In this document: in pieces, positions 12,301 to 24,933 of the stretch
Position numbering within the stretch: the stretch's first letter is position 1
How the letters are laid out: each line of letters starts with the position of its first letter
NCBI GenBank assembly: GCA_000310025.1
Contig: FN649727.1
Location: forward strand, 1,599,890 to 1,659,497
Length of the DNA: 59,608 nucleotides
Reading direction: 5' to 3'
DNA from: Ectocarpus siliculosus
Lineage: Eukaryota > Sar > Phaeophyceae > Ectocarpales > Ectocarpaceae
The notes under the pieces: generated by a model
Seen by the model: only the letters and a program-made list of their open reading frames with translations
What the model was told of the DNA's origin: nothing
Database searches by the model: none
Position numbers and translations under genes: made by a program

Positions 12301-14618
12301 TCCTATTTTCGGCAGAGCCTTGCCATAGGGTGCCATTGTGACGCACATGTACGACCGTCCGCCTCTGCATACATAGGAAAATTGTTTTTGTCCTGACATA
12401 CGTCACTGGGTGTGCCCTGTACAGCTTTCCACACTCGCCCTTACAATCTCAACATCGAATGAATACTGAATCCTTCCCCTTGGATACTTGTATTTTTTTC
12501 CATCTGTCTGGGAAGCGTGGTGCTGATGCTGTCCACGGTGGATGAGATGGGCGTTTGCCGTTCTAACGTATCTTGGTGGGTGTGGTGTGGAAGGTACTAC
12601 GTGATTTGCGGTCTGTCGTCCCTGCCGTTACTTCAGGGTAAAAGCTGGACCCCTCCTCTACTTCCGACTGCGCATGAACATTGCCCCCCCAGTTTTGCAG
12701 TGAACTCGGCGAAGTCCAGCGATGCACTCAAGCAAATTCACTGTACATACCAATTGCTGCCTTTTTCTGTTCTGTTTCTTGCCCCCTTCGACAGAAATTC
12801 GGGCAGGGATGTTACTTTGCCCGGGACGCACTCCTTGCCGCTCAGTACATGGCCAAGCCGCCATGTGGCGGCCAGGTGCGCCTTCACATTCTGTCTGTTT
12901 TCATGTTTCCCCCCCCGAGTTTCGTGCTTGCACGTTGTTGTGCTTGCCTTGCTCCGGTATGTTACACATGACTTGATACAGGAAAAAAATTGCGATCGTA
13001 CACATGAACGCCGTAGTAGGGACTTTCACAGAGTAACTGTACTCCACCAACCAGGGCTGGGGCTTCTCCCGTCCTCCTTGATGCCTTTTTACCACTATGA
13101 TAGGAAGGATGGTCCTACACCGAAGCGGCCTACACATACCCGTCCACGGGATGATGTTACCAACGTACAGCTCGCAGGGATCAGCCGGCCTGCCATGTCC
13201 AAGCATGTTTTCTGGCAACATCAACCTTTTTCTTGAGCCCCCCCCCTGTGCGCGGGTGTTGGTTCTCTTTCACGGCATGGTCTATCGTCTGTTTCAACCT
13301 CAGATGATCATGGCCAAGGTGCTTGTCGGCGAGTTCGTCCGCGGAGACGCGAGCATGCTCATCCCGCCCAAGATGGGGACGGGGGAGCGGCACTACGACA
13401 CGACTACCAATGATGACTATGCACCGTCTCTTATTGTGGGTGAAGGACGGGGCACTCGGGCTGCTAGTAATAGCTCTGTTTTCCACGTCCAACGCGATCG
13501 AACACGAACAAGCGGCACCATGTGCCGTAATATCGACGCTCTGAAATGATATGATAAATCTATTTACTGCCGTTGCTGGGAAGGCGTTGTGTGGCCTCTT
13601 TTCGGTCACCTACTTGGTTCACTTTGGCACTGCTTTGCAGGATGTAGTTGTTTCATGTTTGGCTCTGCTTTTCAGCATGTGGGATGAGTCGGCGGTTGTT
13701 TTCTTTTCCGACGAGCGTCGCTTCCTTGGAGATTGTATTATGCACTTCCACACGCACGACTTGGAATGCGTGCTATCGTTTCTCCAGCTACCAAGTTGGA
13801 TCATGTCCAAAGGCCAGACCTGTTGGCGTGCAGACGACGCTACGTGAAGGGTCGCACATACTATATACGCCCCCGCTGTTGGAGTCCCCTCGGAGTAGAA
13901 AATTCTCTAGCGTTGTTTGGTCATGCTAATTCTGACGCGTTTTCGTGACGTGTAGGTAAGCCTGTCAACAGCGCACCCATGTACGCAGGCACCTACAGCA
14001 TCGATGAACGCGGGGTGTTTTGAATATAACCGATGTAGCATAGCACTATCGTATGACTCAAGTCAATTTCGAAGGTAGAGATCAGTACCAGCCCACATTC
14101 CGCGCGTGTGGGTCCACACCCTGTTCTAAACACAACTACATCTATGGTTACAATTTTCATACCTTCATGCTAGAAAAACAGTTACTGCCTCCGTTCATGA
14201 TTGTCCCAGTTGTTTCCGCGTTTTCACTCTTTGGCGTGGTGTTGGTTTAGGACCCATTTCCGAAACCCTGGCGCGAGTCTTGCCGAGCGCTTGGGCTCAC
14301 AGATAAGCTTATCAAGCGATGTATGTTGGAAGGTTATGAAGCTCGTGTTACCCCGCGTACATGCGCGCATCACCGGTTGAGAAGTCGTACCGAAAGCCCG
14401 TGTTATTAACGAATTTCCCTTTTGAGCTTCTTCGGAATTGGCACTCTCAACTGACTCTCGCTACGCGGGGATGTATGTCAGACACACATGAAATTTCACC
14501 CCTCGGCAGTTTTCACAACTAACCTTCCTGGTGTTTTTCTTTTCATTCGCAGGTCACGTACAAGGACTGGCAGGCCTACCCGATGTACCTCATCACCTTC
14601 GCCCCGAGGGATAAATAG
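6400..14618 (+). CDS. WWE-domain PARP-family ADP-ribosyltransferase
   Basis: Exons 6400-6486, 7279-8069, 8784-8967, 9327-9542, 10384-10530, 10955-11071, 11716-11823, 12795-12875, 13304-13435 and 14553-14618 join in phase to about 642 residues. The first exon and its link to the second are the least certain part. Exon 2 encodes poly-Pro and poly-Gly tracts and no domain I recognise. Exon 3 could be a KH-like strand-helix unit. Residues about 365-445 form a WWE domain (GYWYFQGP ... VLMTQSNAATGMVRAIKR). The catalytic domain spans about 470-640: His524 in MLFHGA, Tyr557 in GQGCYFA, then AYPMYLITF, where the usual catalytic Glu position appears to be Ile635. That H-Y-(non-E) pattern is typical of mono-ADP-ribosyltransferases. 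Intron 4 uses a GC donor (CAG|gcgagt). The small exon 11716-11823 could be longer 5' if an unusual acceptor is used. Confidence 0.88.
7424..7446 (+). repeat. CCG microsatellite encoding poly-proline
   Basis: Eight to nine CCG triplets in exon 2 of the PARP-like gene encode a proline run. A second coding tract of GGT/GGC repeats at 7887-7930 encodes poly-glycine. Both are likely to vary in length between strains. Confidence 0.9.
8692..8713 (+). repeat. GGC/CAG trinucleotide run
   Basis: 'ggcggcggcggcagcagcagcagcagcaa' lies in the intron about 70 bp before the acceptor of PARP exon 3. Confidence 0.85.
9571..9621 (-). repeat. tRNA-head-like dispersed motif, copy 2
   Basis: On the minus strand the sequence reads 'tgctcagccggttagcgcggtcgatgttaacaataaagacacac', matching the copy at 2138-2185 over most of its length. 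It begins 28 bp downstream of the GC donor of PARP intron 4. Confidence 0.45.
12125..12200 (-). other. tRNA-like sequence in a PARP intron
   Basis: On the minus strand 'gtgtagtgg' is followed by a perfect 6-bp arm GGACAG/CTGTCC and then 'cgtttcgaaccctgc', which resembles a T-arm/box B. The ends (gtcgtgc / gcccgac) pair at six of seven positions. The D-arm region is too long for a functional tRNA, so this is more likely a tRNA relic or SINE head. Confidence 0.3.
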
Positions 14619-17600
14619 GACCTAGTATCGACCGTTGCTGGGGGCTCCGCTGTTTCTTCTGGACGCATGGAAAGCCATCACCTACTGGGTCCAGACAGGT
14701 GTGCTGCTGACGTTACCGGACGCCTATGCGACAGGGGGCCCGTCGACTGGGACGAAGCTGTTGTCACCTTCCCCCGTTTCATAAAAAACTTGTAGTGAAG
14801 GAGGACATCTATGTCAAGTTCGCCATGACCTTGGGGGCGAGGAGGCGTTTATTCAAGGCAGCCATACGCAGCTTGCCTCTGTTTGAGTTATCACTGCTGT
14901 CGTTCACTGTCTGAGGCGAACGGTGTCTTTCAGTCCAGCCGACGGGCATTCGGAGGCAAGAGAGAGTTGCCCCCCGGACGTCGACGACCGACGGTTTCTT
15001 CCGTTTGCTGGTCGCTCGGTGCCTCATTTGGGACGACCACAAAATGGATGAGTTCTGGTTGGCGGATAGGTAGCATACTCTTGTTGTAAGAAATCGAAAG
15101 GACGTAGCCGTTTAGCACCATTTGGTGTGTAAGACACGGCAAGTTTCGTGACACTCTTTGTTGTTGTTATTGTTGTTGTTCGTTGTTGTTGTTCGTTGTT
15201 GTTTGTTGTGTACACCCGCACGTTTGGAGGGTTTGCGTGCGCTCCTTCAGTTTTTTTTTTTTTTTGCTCCACGAGCAAGGGTGGCGGTCCGGGCGTGTCA
15301 TGCCACCAGACGACGGGACAGTGAACCACAAGATGCCGCTCTTGTCGACTACGCTATCGTGTGAGCTCCCTCACGGGAGCTTGTGTACATTGAAAACAAA
15401 CAAGTTTTAGAGTGGAACTAGATGGAGCTTGACGTATTGTTGTGGAGTGGTGTGTTTGAGTGGCGTTTTGCAGTGTATTCAAGGGTGAATCACTCCCCCC
15501 CCCCTCCTCGCCCCCCCATCCCCTTGGTTTGCTTTCTCTCGTTTAAAAGCCATGTGTTTGCATATACGACGGGATTAGCGACGGAATGCAGGGTTGTATC
15601 AAAGTGGAATACGTATGCGTTGGTGCGAGCGGGAAGGTGGTTTGGCTCAACGTTAGAAGGGGCAGGGCACGAAAGGTTTTCATGAAATATGTTGTGTCGC
15701 CTGCCACCATAACTTTGCGGAGATGGCATGGCTATTCCCCACCCCAACACACAGAAGTACATTTGTATCTTACGAGTGAAAAAAACGACTATTTTATGAT
15801 TCTGCGGTGCGTTGATTGTTGGGTTTAAATCGTCATGTCTCAAGCGCTTGAAAAAAAACGAAATGTGAAAAAAAAGCTGAAGTTTGGAGGAGAGTCATGA
15901 CATAATCTATTGAGTTTTGGCATCCGGGGGATGAAAATTTGTATTCACTGCTAGCCGACAGCCGTTCATTGTAGTCTATGACTGTGTGAGTCATATATCT
16001 GTATGGGGTATATTTGTAGAGTAGCGCGGATCGAAGGGCGCGACGCAGACCAAAGTTGTGGAGGGTAAGATACTTATCGTCGTGGGCTGCGCGACCAGGT
16101 GAATGTGTTTATGTTAGGTGCATGGTCCTGCGAAATGCGTCCGTGTTTCTTTGACGGACATGAACCGCGCTGATCAGCTCACCAGCAAAAAAAACGTCGA
16201 TGTTATTGCGTGGCTGTGTGATCGGCTGAAATTGTGGTGTTCATTCTTGGAGGAGGGTGTAGCGGGCAAACGTGCATCGCGACGGGCCGTGTGTGCTTGA
16301 ATTTATTTGGAGGGGGAGGCGCAACTGCGTGGCGGTCGGTGCATGTGCTTGTAGCAACAAAGGGGGGCAAATGTATTAGTTTTGAATGTGAAAGCTTACA
16401 CGGCGGGCTCTACACTACCCCCCACAGCCAGTAAAAAGTTGGCAAGTGGTGCTGCCATGCTGTCGTGAAGAGACCCAGGTGGCGTTGGTTGGTCACGACG
16501 AAATACTGCGAGCAGAGGGCGGTAGTTCGGCGGTACGATTTAGAGTGACGAAACGGGGTGGGTGCGGTGGGTTCCTGTCTGAACACTCGTCGGGTGGCAA
16601 GCATGGATATTGTTTTTCTTCTCCACAACACCGAGACCCTGTTCTATTTGCCTCTGCTGTTATATTGTTCCTCGGAAACGGGTGGCGGGTGGTGACCTTG
16701 TGGTGCCCCGTTAACGAGGAGTTTTACCTTGCGTGGTCTGAAACTGCGGTGGAGGGCGACAGAGAGCGGCGATATGAATCACGGTTCGTGTATGTGTGCA
16801 CGGCATTCTGGTTTCGATGTACTGTAGGGCGTGTGGGGCGGCATGCGTTGTTGTGAGCGAGGCGCATTGTTTTCTTTGTTGCATATGTGGACTGCCTCCT
16901 TTCACTTGGCGGGAAACTCGGAAGACTTGAGACGAATGAATGTGGCGGGCAAGATGTGAGCCTGACGCAATTGTGCCATCAGTCTTGTCACAATCCTATG
17001 TCTACGCTGCTGGTCGTGCTCCTCGACGGCGTGATGTGTGATACGCTCGCCGCCAGGTATAGTCTATGCCGCATGTGTTCCTCTTCCAGGATGCCCAGAT
17101 GTGCGTGTTTGCGTCCGCACAGCGGGAAGACTTCACATTTTGTTTCTTCGTGGGTGTGTGCATGTGCATCCAACGGGAAGTAAAGTGTTTGAACGGGGGC
17201 CGCCCATACAACCATCGTCGCGCCCGTCGCACCCCCCCTGTCCCTCTCTGCACGCGTAGCTGCACCACAAACGGTTCACGCTGCTGTGAATGTCGGGATT
17301 CGTGCACCATCAGCATCGCAGATAAGACTACTGCAAGGTATTGAGTCGCTACCCCGCCCCGAGGCTTTACCCCGCCATATCTTCGGTAGTATACAAAATC
17401 AATGTACTGTAGCACCGGCCGCTACATGCTCAATTTCTGAGGGTATTTCCCCCAAGTTTGTCCAAAATCTCATGCCTCGGTTTCTTATGTACGAACATAT
17501 GCATATTCTTTTTCTTGGGAGCGGGCAGGCACGCAGGCGTGTTGTAGTTTCTTGCCTAGACTACAAAGCCAGTCCGTCATATTTAAACCAACCATAAAAA

Positions 17601-19040
17601 AAATAAGAACATCCACCACACCTGTCGGTGTGTTCATCATATTAGATGAAGAAAGTCAATGTAAGTTGCGTTCATCATCATGCATTGTGATCGTTTGCTC
17701 ATGAGGAATGGATGCATGTGTGAATGCCGTGGGTCGATAGTTGGACAGGTAATTATGTAGTCGCCTGATCCCACACACAGAATTGACGAATAGACGCCCG
17801 AGCTTCATCAACTACATATATTTATAGCTTAATCATCTCGGAAAACACGCCTTCGCAAAAACCCTCCCTATCTGTCTGTATAGGTTACCCAACGATTCTG
17901 CTGGGAGACTCATCTTTCGGTTCACCCCATCACTACACACGAGGCGTTAAAGCATCTTGTGTGGCGCTCTGCGGTGATGATGGCTGATACACGTCCTCCT
18001 TATCTCTTTTGGCATCACGCCTTCTAGTCTCTTTCGCGGCCTGCCCCTGGGATCTACTCAGTCATCTTGTGCAAGGCCAACGGATCTGCAATTGGACAAC
18101 ACAGCAACAGCAGCAGCAGCAGCAGTAGAGAGAGAGGTCTCACCACGGCACGACGGGCGGACATGAATCTTTCCCGCTGCTGATACTCAAAGTGGGTCCA
18201 AGATTGGAGATTGGGAGCCAAACAACGTATTATTTACGCAGTTAGTTCTCCTGCGGGCACGCATCGTGTGGAATGTACCTCCGCGGAATGTTGTTTGAGG
18301 TCCTCTTCTACCTTGAACATGCCCCGTGCATACATACCTCGCACGGGGAGAGGCAGGGAGGGGTGCTTGCCACTTTGGCTGACACAGCACGCAGCAGCAG
18401 TGTTTCCAACACCTACCTTTCTTACCCTTTATATTCCCCAACCACAAGCAACCCTATAGCCAAACACCGCGGATAAAAGGCGATATTTTCACGCGCGGGT
18501 CGCAGGAGCGAACGGTTCGTCCGTGACGGGCAAGATCGGGCGGCAGCGGAATAAATTACAGGAAACCTTTGCTGGCAAGAAAAACATTTTATTTATCCGC
18601 AACTTCGTGACGACGTGGAACAGAAAAAAATCAATCTTGTTCTACGTGGTACTTCACTTCAGAGTGGCCACGGGTCGGGGCTCTTCACTTGGACAGGCAA
18701 GGTCGTATGGTGCAAGTTTGACGCTGGAGCGACGATAGGAGAGAAATCTACTCCTGCGATGGGTAGTATTCGGATCGGATATATGTTGTACATAGTACAT
18801 AGTCTTCAGCGGTATCGGTAATTCGAACAATTTCGTTCGGAATATTTTCAGAACGAGCACCAAGACGAGGAGAAATATTCCGAGAAGACGCATCTTGGCG
18901 TGCGGTGCGATCACGACTCTCGTTATGTTCACACCCCTTCGTCCCTGTTCATACACACGCCTAGTCCAAGCCAGAAGCAAACCCATTTCCCCCCTTCATT
19001 TTTGGATCACGTACAGAGCAGTCAACGACAGCGAGCGGTC
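14619..19040. other. Gene-poor interval between the PARP-like gene and the tyrosinase
   Basis: No exon could be supported in these 4.4 kb. The plus strand is GT- and T-rich, with 'ttgttgttattgttgttgtt' at about 15160-15205 and a T13 run near 15250. This may be long 3' UTR of the upstream gene. A CAG microsatellite lies at about 18106-18126. Open frames of 80-136 codons here have no recognisable domain or splice pattern. Confidence 0.6.
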
Positions 19041-22000
19041 ATGCCCCAAATGCCTCAAAGCATGTACGGGTCTACCACTGAGAACGATGAATCAAGGTTA
19101 CGTAGTAGGTCCACGAAGGGGTCTTTTGACAACATCAGCGAAGGACTCCCGACGATGATGCAGCCGCACGCAAAACGATGGCGGAGTCTGGCTGGAGCAG
19201 GAGTGCTTGTGCTCGGTGCTGCCGTGGTCGGTTTGGCGTACAACAAGAAGCAAGTCCACACTACGGCATCACCGAGAACTTCGGGTGCTAATTTGGTGGG
19301 CGTCGTCGTAACCCCTTCAGACAGTACTCCGGAGAAGACAATCCAGATCCCTCCACGCCCTTTCCCGAAGGTAGCTTTGCCGGCACCAAAAGAAAAAGTA
19401 GCTGCCGTTGCTACGGATGAAGTAGCTCCGCTTTCCTTTGAGGCACTCAACTTCTACCACATCCGGGACGGCAAGCCAGCGCAGGACTACACCTGGCTCA
19501 GGGATGTGAAGCTCATCGAACCCCACCGAGAGACAACCCTCCTGGTTTCATCGCCGCGCGACGGCTACGACTACATCTGGGAGGTTCACGCCGGTGAGAC
19601 GGACGAGGGCGATCTTATCGCAACGGCGAGCGGGGCTGAGGCCGTTGTAACCCTGACGGTTCTCGACGACAGCATGATAACTGTGAAGGAGGTACTCCCC
19701 GATGGGGAGATCGTGCGGCAGCTGGACGAGATGGTCATGGTCAAGTACGTTCGAAGGGAGATCAGGACTCTCACGGATGAGGAGCGAGTCGAGCTGTTGG
19801 ATGCGGTGAGTAGTGCTCTTCTTGATGACATCACGACCAACATATTGTACAATAAGTCGACCGATGTGTGGGCGTGGAAAATGATGCATGATGCATGCGC
19901 CACTAGGCCAGTAACCCGCAGGCGACTTTTTTTGCGATTTCTGTTTTCAGTACACTAACAAAAATCGCCAGCGAAAATATCAGGCAATCGCCTACGGAAT
20001 ACAGGCCTACATACCACGCACAGGGAACAGGCCGTCCGTATACGGGCCGTTATAGATTCAGGGTGAAACGTGCCATGTGAAACGACCGGTGTGAAACGCA
20101 CTGCGTGAAGCGTGAAACGTGGTGTGTGTGTGTGAAACTATGAAACGACACGCAGGTTATGACGACTGTAAAGACTCTTGTCAAACAAAAAGAAATATTG
20201 CACAGTTAGCAAGAGTACGCCCTGGAAGACACACAATATACACGCACAAAAGATTCGCATACGTTTTTACAGTAATTCTTTGCCGCTCCGGGCGAACTGA
20301 ATCCTGCGCGTGTCCCCACCAGCAGTTTGTGTAGCTTCCGCTGCATGTGTAGGTGATTTATTTTACTGCTGTTGAGGCGCCGAGCCATCTCTGGTACAGC
20401 TGAGGTGCGAAACTCCGTCCCAAACGCATCAAGACATGTCCGGTCACGGTATTTAGTCTATTTGTATTTTTTCCGAAAATACGGGCAATTGATATCTGCC
20501 CGCATTCCGTTGGAGACTCGAAACGCGTTGGTCGGTGCCGTCCATCGTTCGCTGCGGGTCTACAAGTTGCCGCCTAGTCTGCTTTCTGCAGCCGCTTCCC
20601 CGACAAGAACAGTACCGAGGATGCCTTGGAAGTTAGAAACGTTGGTATTCGTTGAACAGAGATACATTGTTTTTCGTTATCACCAGCAGAAAAATAATAG
20701 GAACATGCTGCTTGAACTTCTTCACATGTTCTACAATGTACTTACCGTTGTTGGCGTTCTTCGATCGACCAATCTACAGATGCACCAGATTTGGACGGTG
20801 CGAGTGAGCGGCGGTAACGGAATCGAGCTGTTCGGGGACGGCTATGCGGATATTTCCTCCATCAACCGCCTGCACTTCAAGGCAGCACAGAACAAAAGCT
20901 GCGACCACGTGAGTTGACATGACATGAACGAAATGTCTACAGAATGCTCTGTGTAGGAGACAAGCTCACTGTATTTTTTCAATGATCACGACGAACTCAT
21001 CTGTTCACATTAACGAGTCCGGGATAGGTTAGCAATGGATTCATTGTGTTGTACGATATCCAACCTGTACTTCTACGGTTCCCTGTGTCGAAAGGCAACA
21101 GCCATACATGCTCTACAAGATACCCTGGTTGGATGGCTAACGAGTGGATTACTGGGAATGATCTGGGAAATGGTGTTGCTTTCACCACAATTTGGAGACT
21201 TTCAATGGGGCATGTTGAACATTCCAGCGAGAACGGACATCATCAGCACGTCACGGGTGCGAGCCTAAAGGGAGCTAGCCAAACAACCAATGAGTGAACC
21301 CCGACCCTGTGCAAACTTCAGCGGGCGATGTTTCACCGAGGGTATCGTGGGAGCAGACAACGGATTGTTCGAAACGTGTTTTTGTTGGGCTCCCGGAGGT
21401 GGTGTCGCTGTCAAGAATCGAGATTGTTTTCTTCGACCAACTCTGAACAAAGTGGCGACAACAACTCTGAAAAACAGTGTGACGGCAACAGCAATGCAAG
21501 GGTTACCAATCTGGTGTCAAACAACCCACCCACCCGTCCCTCGCTCTTTCCTCGTTCGTACACGCATACACCAACCCTTCCACCCACACTTTCTCGCCAC
21601 GTCGTGCGTTCTTCAGTTCCACGACGGCCTTGGGTTCTTAACCAGCCACTCGATGCTCACGAACACGTTTGAGTACAGCCTGCAGCGTGTGAACCCCAAG
21701 CTGACCGTGCCGTACTGGGACTTCACCATCGAGTACCATGAGGCGGAAATCGCTGGCGATGACAACGAAATGACGATCAACTCGCCGCTTTTCCAAGAGT
21801 CTTGGTTCGGCACGGCGGATCCTGTTGACAACGTGGTGAGTGATTGGGCTCATCATCGTGGTGATGTGCGTATCATATACCAAGGGCCATAAACCTGCGT
21901 CGGTGTTGCTATTCTTGTACCCAGGAATTCAATTCCGGACCAACAAGCGAAGACACACCACCCACAAGTATGTACAGAAACCGTGTTAGCTCCCACCTTC

Positions 22001-24933
22001 CCGAAAAGACCGTGATACTGTAGCTCCCTCCTGAGCCGATGATATTTCACTTTCATCAGTGTGGGAATAAATCTATGTGTAGGGAGGAAGGGGATTCAAG
22101 CCATGATGTGCGGCGGTCATCACCCTGACGCACACCCCTCCTCTGCCGGGTTCGTGTTTTCTTCAGGTGAAGGACGGCCGTTGGGCAAACACCGAGATCC
22201 CGGCGATGGACCCCAGCAGTCCTGGGGAACTGATTCCGGACGTGTACGGCCTCCTCCGCTCTCGCTGGACCATCAACTCGTCACCGTGAGTTCTCTACCA
22301 TATGTTCACCCCTGTTTTGGTGGATATGCACCTACCGCGGAATGGCTCTAGCTCTCTCTTGCTTTTTAGTTTGCCTTTTCATATCGATTTTCAACAACCA
22401 CACAACATCGGTTCTTTCCTGTTTGACCATTCACACGCGCAATAGCCCAACCCCGCACACATTCATCTCAACAAACCAAACAATTACCGTTAAAAACGAC
22501 AGGTACCTGACACGGGGATTGGGAAAGTTGTGCGACGGGTCCGTTGTCGACACGTACGGTTGGCCATCATGCGAGGAACACCACAACTTGGTGATGGACT
22601 ACGACGACTTCTACTCGTGGGTGTCCAAGAGCATGTATTCCCCTCACGGGCCGGTGCACACCTGGATCGGGGGGGTGCTCAACTGCGAGGACACCATCAG
22701 CTCCGTCAGCAGCCTCGTTGGGGAGAAGAACGCCAACTCGCTCTCGCTGAAAACCTTCGACCAGCGTAAAAACCTCTGGCGCGACGGCTTCTTCGAGTGC
22801 GAGGGCTCCGCCGCCGTAGGCACCCCAGCTGACGAGCTCCTCTCGTCGGGTAAATGCGGGTGCCTCGGCTACGACCTCAGCCAGGGAGACGACTGGAAGA
22901 CCATCTACACCAACTCCACCGTGGATTTCGACGACGTCATAGGCGACTACGACGACGAGACCAAGCGCCAGGTGGTCGCGGCCGTGTGTGCTTCCACCAT
23001 TTTCGACGGCGACCACTTGCATGTGAGCGTGCGTGCTGTTTTCGGGCACAAAGTTATGGCTCGGGAGGACGGCCAACACCTTTCCTTTCCCCAGCGTTGG
23101 GCGTAGCTGTACATGTTGCACTTTCTGTCTTCCACGGGCAAGCAAGCAGGATGGTGGTAGGTTAGGGGTTTGTGGCCACTCGCGCCCCTGTACGGTGGAG
23201 GTCGCACCCGAGTATTGGGAGTAGAGCTCTCCTCTGGTTTTTCGTGCAATTTCGGAGGCGTTTGGCGTGCATCCCTGTCGAAAGAGCCAGTACACGCTGG
23301 ATGGGGGGTACACTCATGTCATATCTTTGGGCAACAGCATAGTATGCGTAGGTTACGAGTGTTTCTGGCGTCGAGCGAGGCGACAATAGGCGTATCCACA
23401 TGGGAGACAGGTGGAAATTCTCGTTCCACACGCGATACACAACTTGGCCGTTTAGCTTCAAATCGACGCCTCATCTGTCGGGTGGTAGCCGTGTGTACAT
23501 TTATTGTCGACACTGTTCTAGCATCGTTCCCGCATCGGTCCCGCATCGGTCCCGCATGCACGCATACTACGAGCGTGAACGTACATTTCTCCATTGAGCT
23601 AACCCTACACGTTGGTACCCTATCGGATTGATCCACCACGATCATCATCAGGCGGGCTCCTCCCTGGACCCCACTTTTTGGGCGATGCACCCCACGATGG
23701 AACGCCTGTTCATGTTCTCGTCGCTGACGGGACAACTCACCGACTTCCACTGGCCGGACTCCGAGTGAGTGACCACGCTGCTGACTCGCGTGTGTTTTGA
23801 CCACTGATGCTAAACTAACAGCGGCAGAGCTTTTGCGTTTGTGTTCTACTGTACAAGCCGCCAAGAGGTTCAAGAGCCTATCGGTACCTTCCCTGACGTC
23901 CAACCTACCCCCACTACGTCACCAACAGCCGTGTGTGTCTTGTTCTCGTTTTCTGGGCGTTGGTTTTCCTTCGTAACGATATATGTACCCTCTTTCTTTC
24001 GTTGAACTCGGGGCGCAGGTTTTCCTACACCGACTCTGACGGCAATATCGTCGTCGAGACGACCGGCATTTACGGCGACACTTGTCATGGCCACGGCGGA
24101 AGCGACGTGTTCCCCTTTGACTTACTTGACGGCGACGACGACGCCTTTCAGGTAAGTGGATGGCTAGGAGCGCCGTCGAGCGGCATAAGATAGCTGCTCG
24201 AGCCTCGCACACCATCGCAGGCCTCGACAAGACTCACCGTATCCCTGGGACACAGGCTATGAAGGGTAGCCATGTTCAAGATTCTCGACCCCTTCCACAC
24301 ACTGATACTTCCTTTCTCTCGGTTTCAACGTACCAAAATGCTGCCATGTAAATATTTCACGCGGTTGGTGACGGAATGAGTAACGTCTTTGCACTTCTAG
24401 TGCAAACTGCATATATCTCGCCCCCTCGTTGACTCGAGCAAGGGAGTTCACTTCTGCCCTGTAGATCTGTTTGAACCATTCCTCGACACCAATGTATCAT
24501 CCACCCACTGAACCTCTCCCAACCTATTGATCCTGTTGAGACTCTATGCTCATCCAATCCAATACTAACGTTTATCCCTAGCCAAAGACCCGACCTCTTG
24601 TGTCTCTGGCTTGCTCGAAACTTGACCTGAACCCCCTTGTCTGTGCTTTTCGGCGCGTTGCTCTTGCACCATCTCTCTGTCCCTCTCTCGCGCTCGCTAT
24701 TGCTTTCGATCCCCCCCCCGCCCTCTCTGCAGATCAAGACCGGCATGCCGGGAAACGGAGAAACTGGCAACAAACTCACGAATCGGGAGGTCCTAGCAGT
24801 CCTGGATGCCCGGTTCAACATGCTGCCGTATGTGTACGACAACTTCAGGTGGGACCATTGCCTGAAAGACGGCATCGACTTCGAAGACGCCTGGGATGCT
24901 TCGACGTCGTCGAGCGCCGACAACAAGGGATAG
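19041..24933 (+). CDS. Membrane-anchored tyrosinase-family copper protein
   Basis: Exons 19041-19805, 20780-20908, 21617-21835, 22167-22285, 22503-23022, 23652-23764, 24019-24151 and 24733-24933 join in phase to 732 residues. A short cytosolic tail (1-48) precedes one hydrophobic helix (about 49-67, LAGAGVLVLGAAVVGLAY) after KRWR, giving a type II anchor. A Pro/Lys linker follows. The CuA site is probably His287 (or His298), His300 and His309 in FHDGLGFLTSH with the usual H-x8-H spacing, then NTFEYSLQ and LTVPYWDFT. The CuB site is His459 and His463 in PHGPVHTWIGG (H-x3-H) and His597 in LDPTFWAMHPTMERL. All copper ligands are present, so an active type-3 copper oxidase acting on phenols in the secretory path or at the cell surface is likely; the substrate is unknown. 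The 5' frame is open upstream of 19041; I chose the ATG nearest the anchor. Confidence 0.92.
23522..23557 (+). repeat. Short tandem repeat (gcatcggtccc)
   Basis: Three near-identical 11-bp units in the intron before exon 23652-23764 of the tyrosinase gene. Confidence 0.8.

Noticed and set aside
13104-13152. Possible extra PARP exon reading GWSYTEAAYTYPSTG
   Set aside because: It resembles the segment expected between the Tyr strand and the next helix, but no acceptable donor keeps the frame, and exons 12795-12875 and 13304-13435 join cleanly without it.
16446-16856. A 136-codon open frame in the interval before the tyrosinase
   Set aside because: No recognisable domain, no flanking exons in phase, and a GT-rich composition like the surrounding noncoding DNA.
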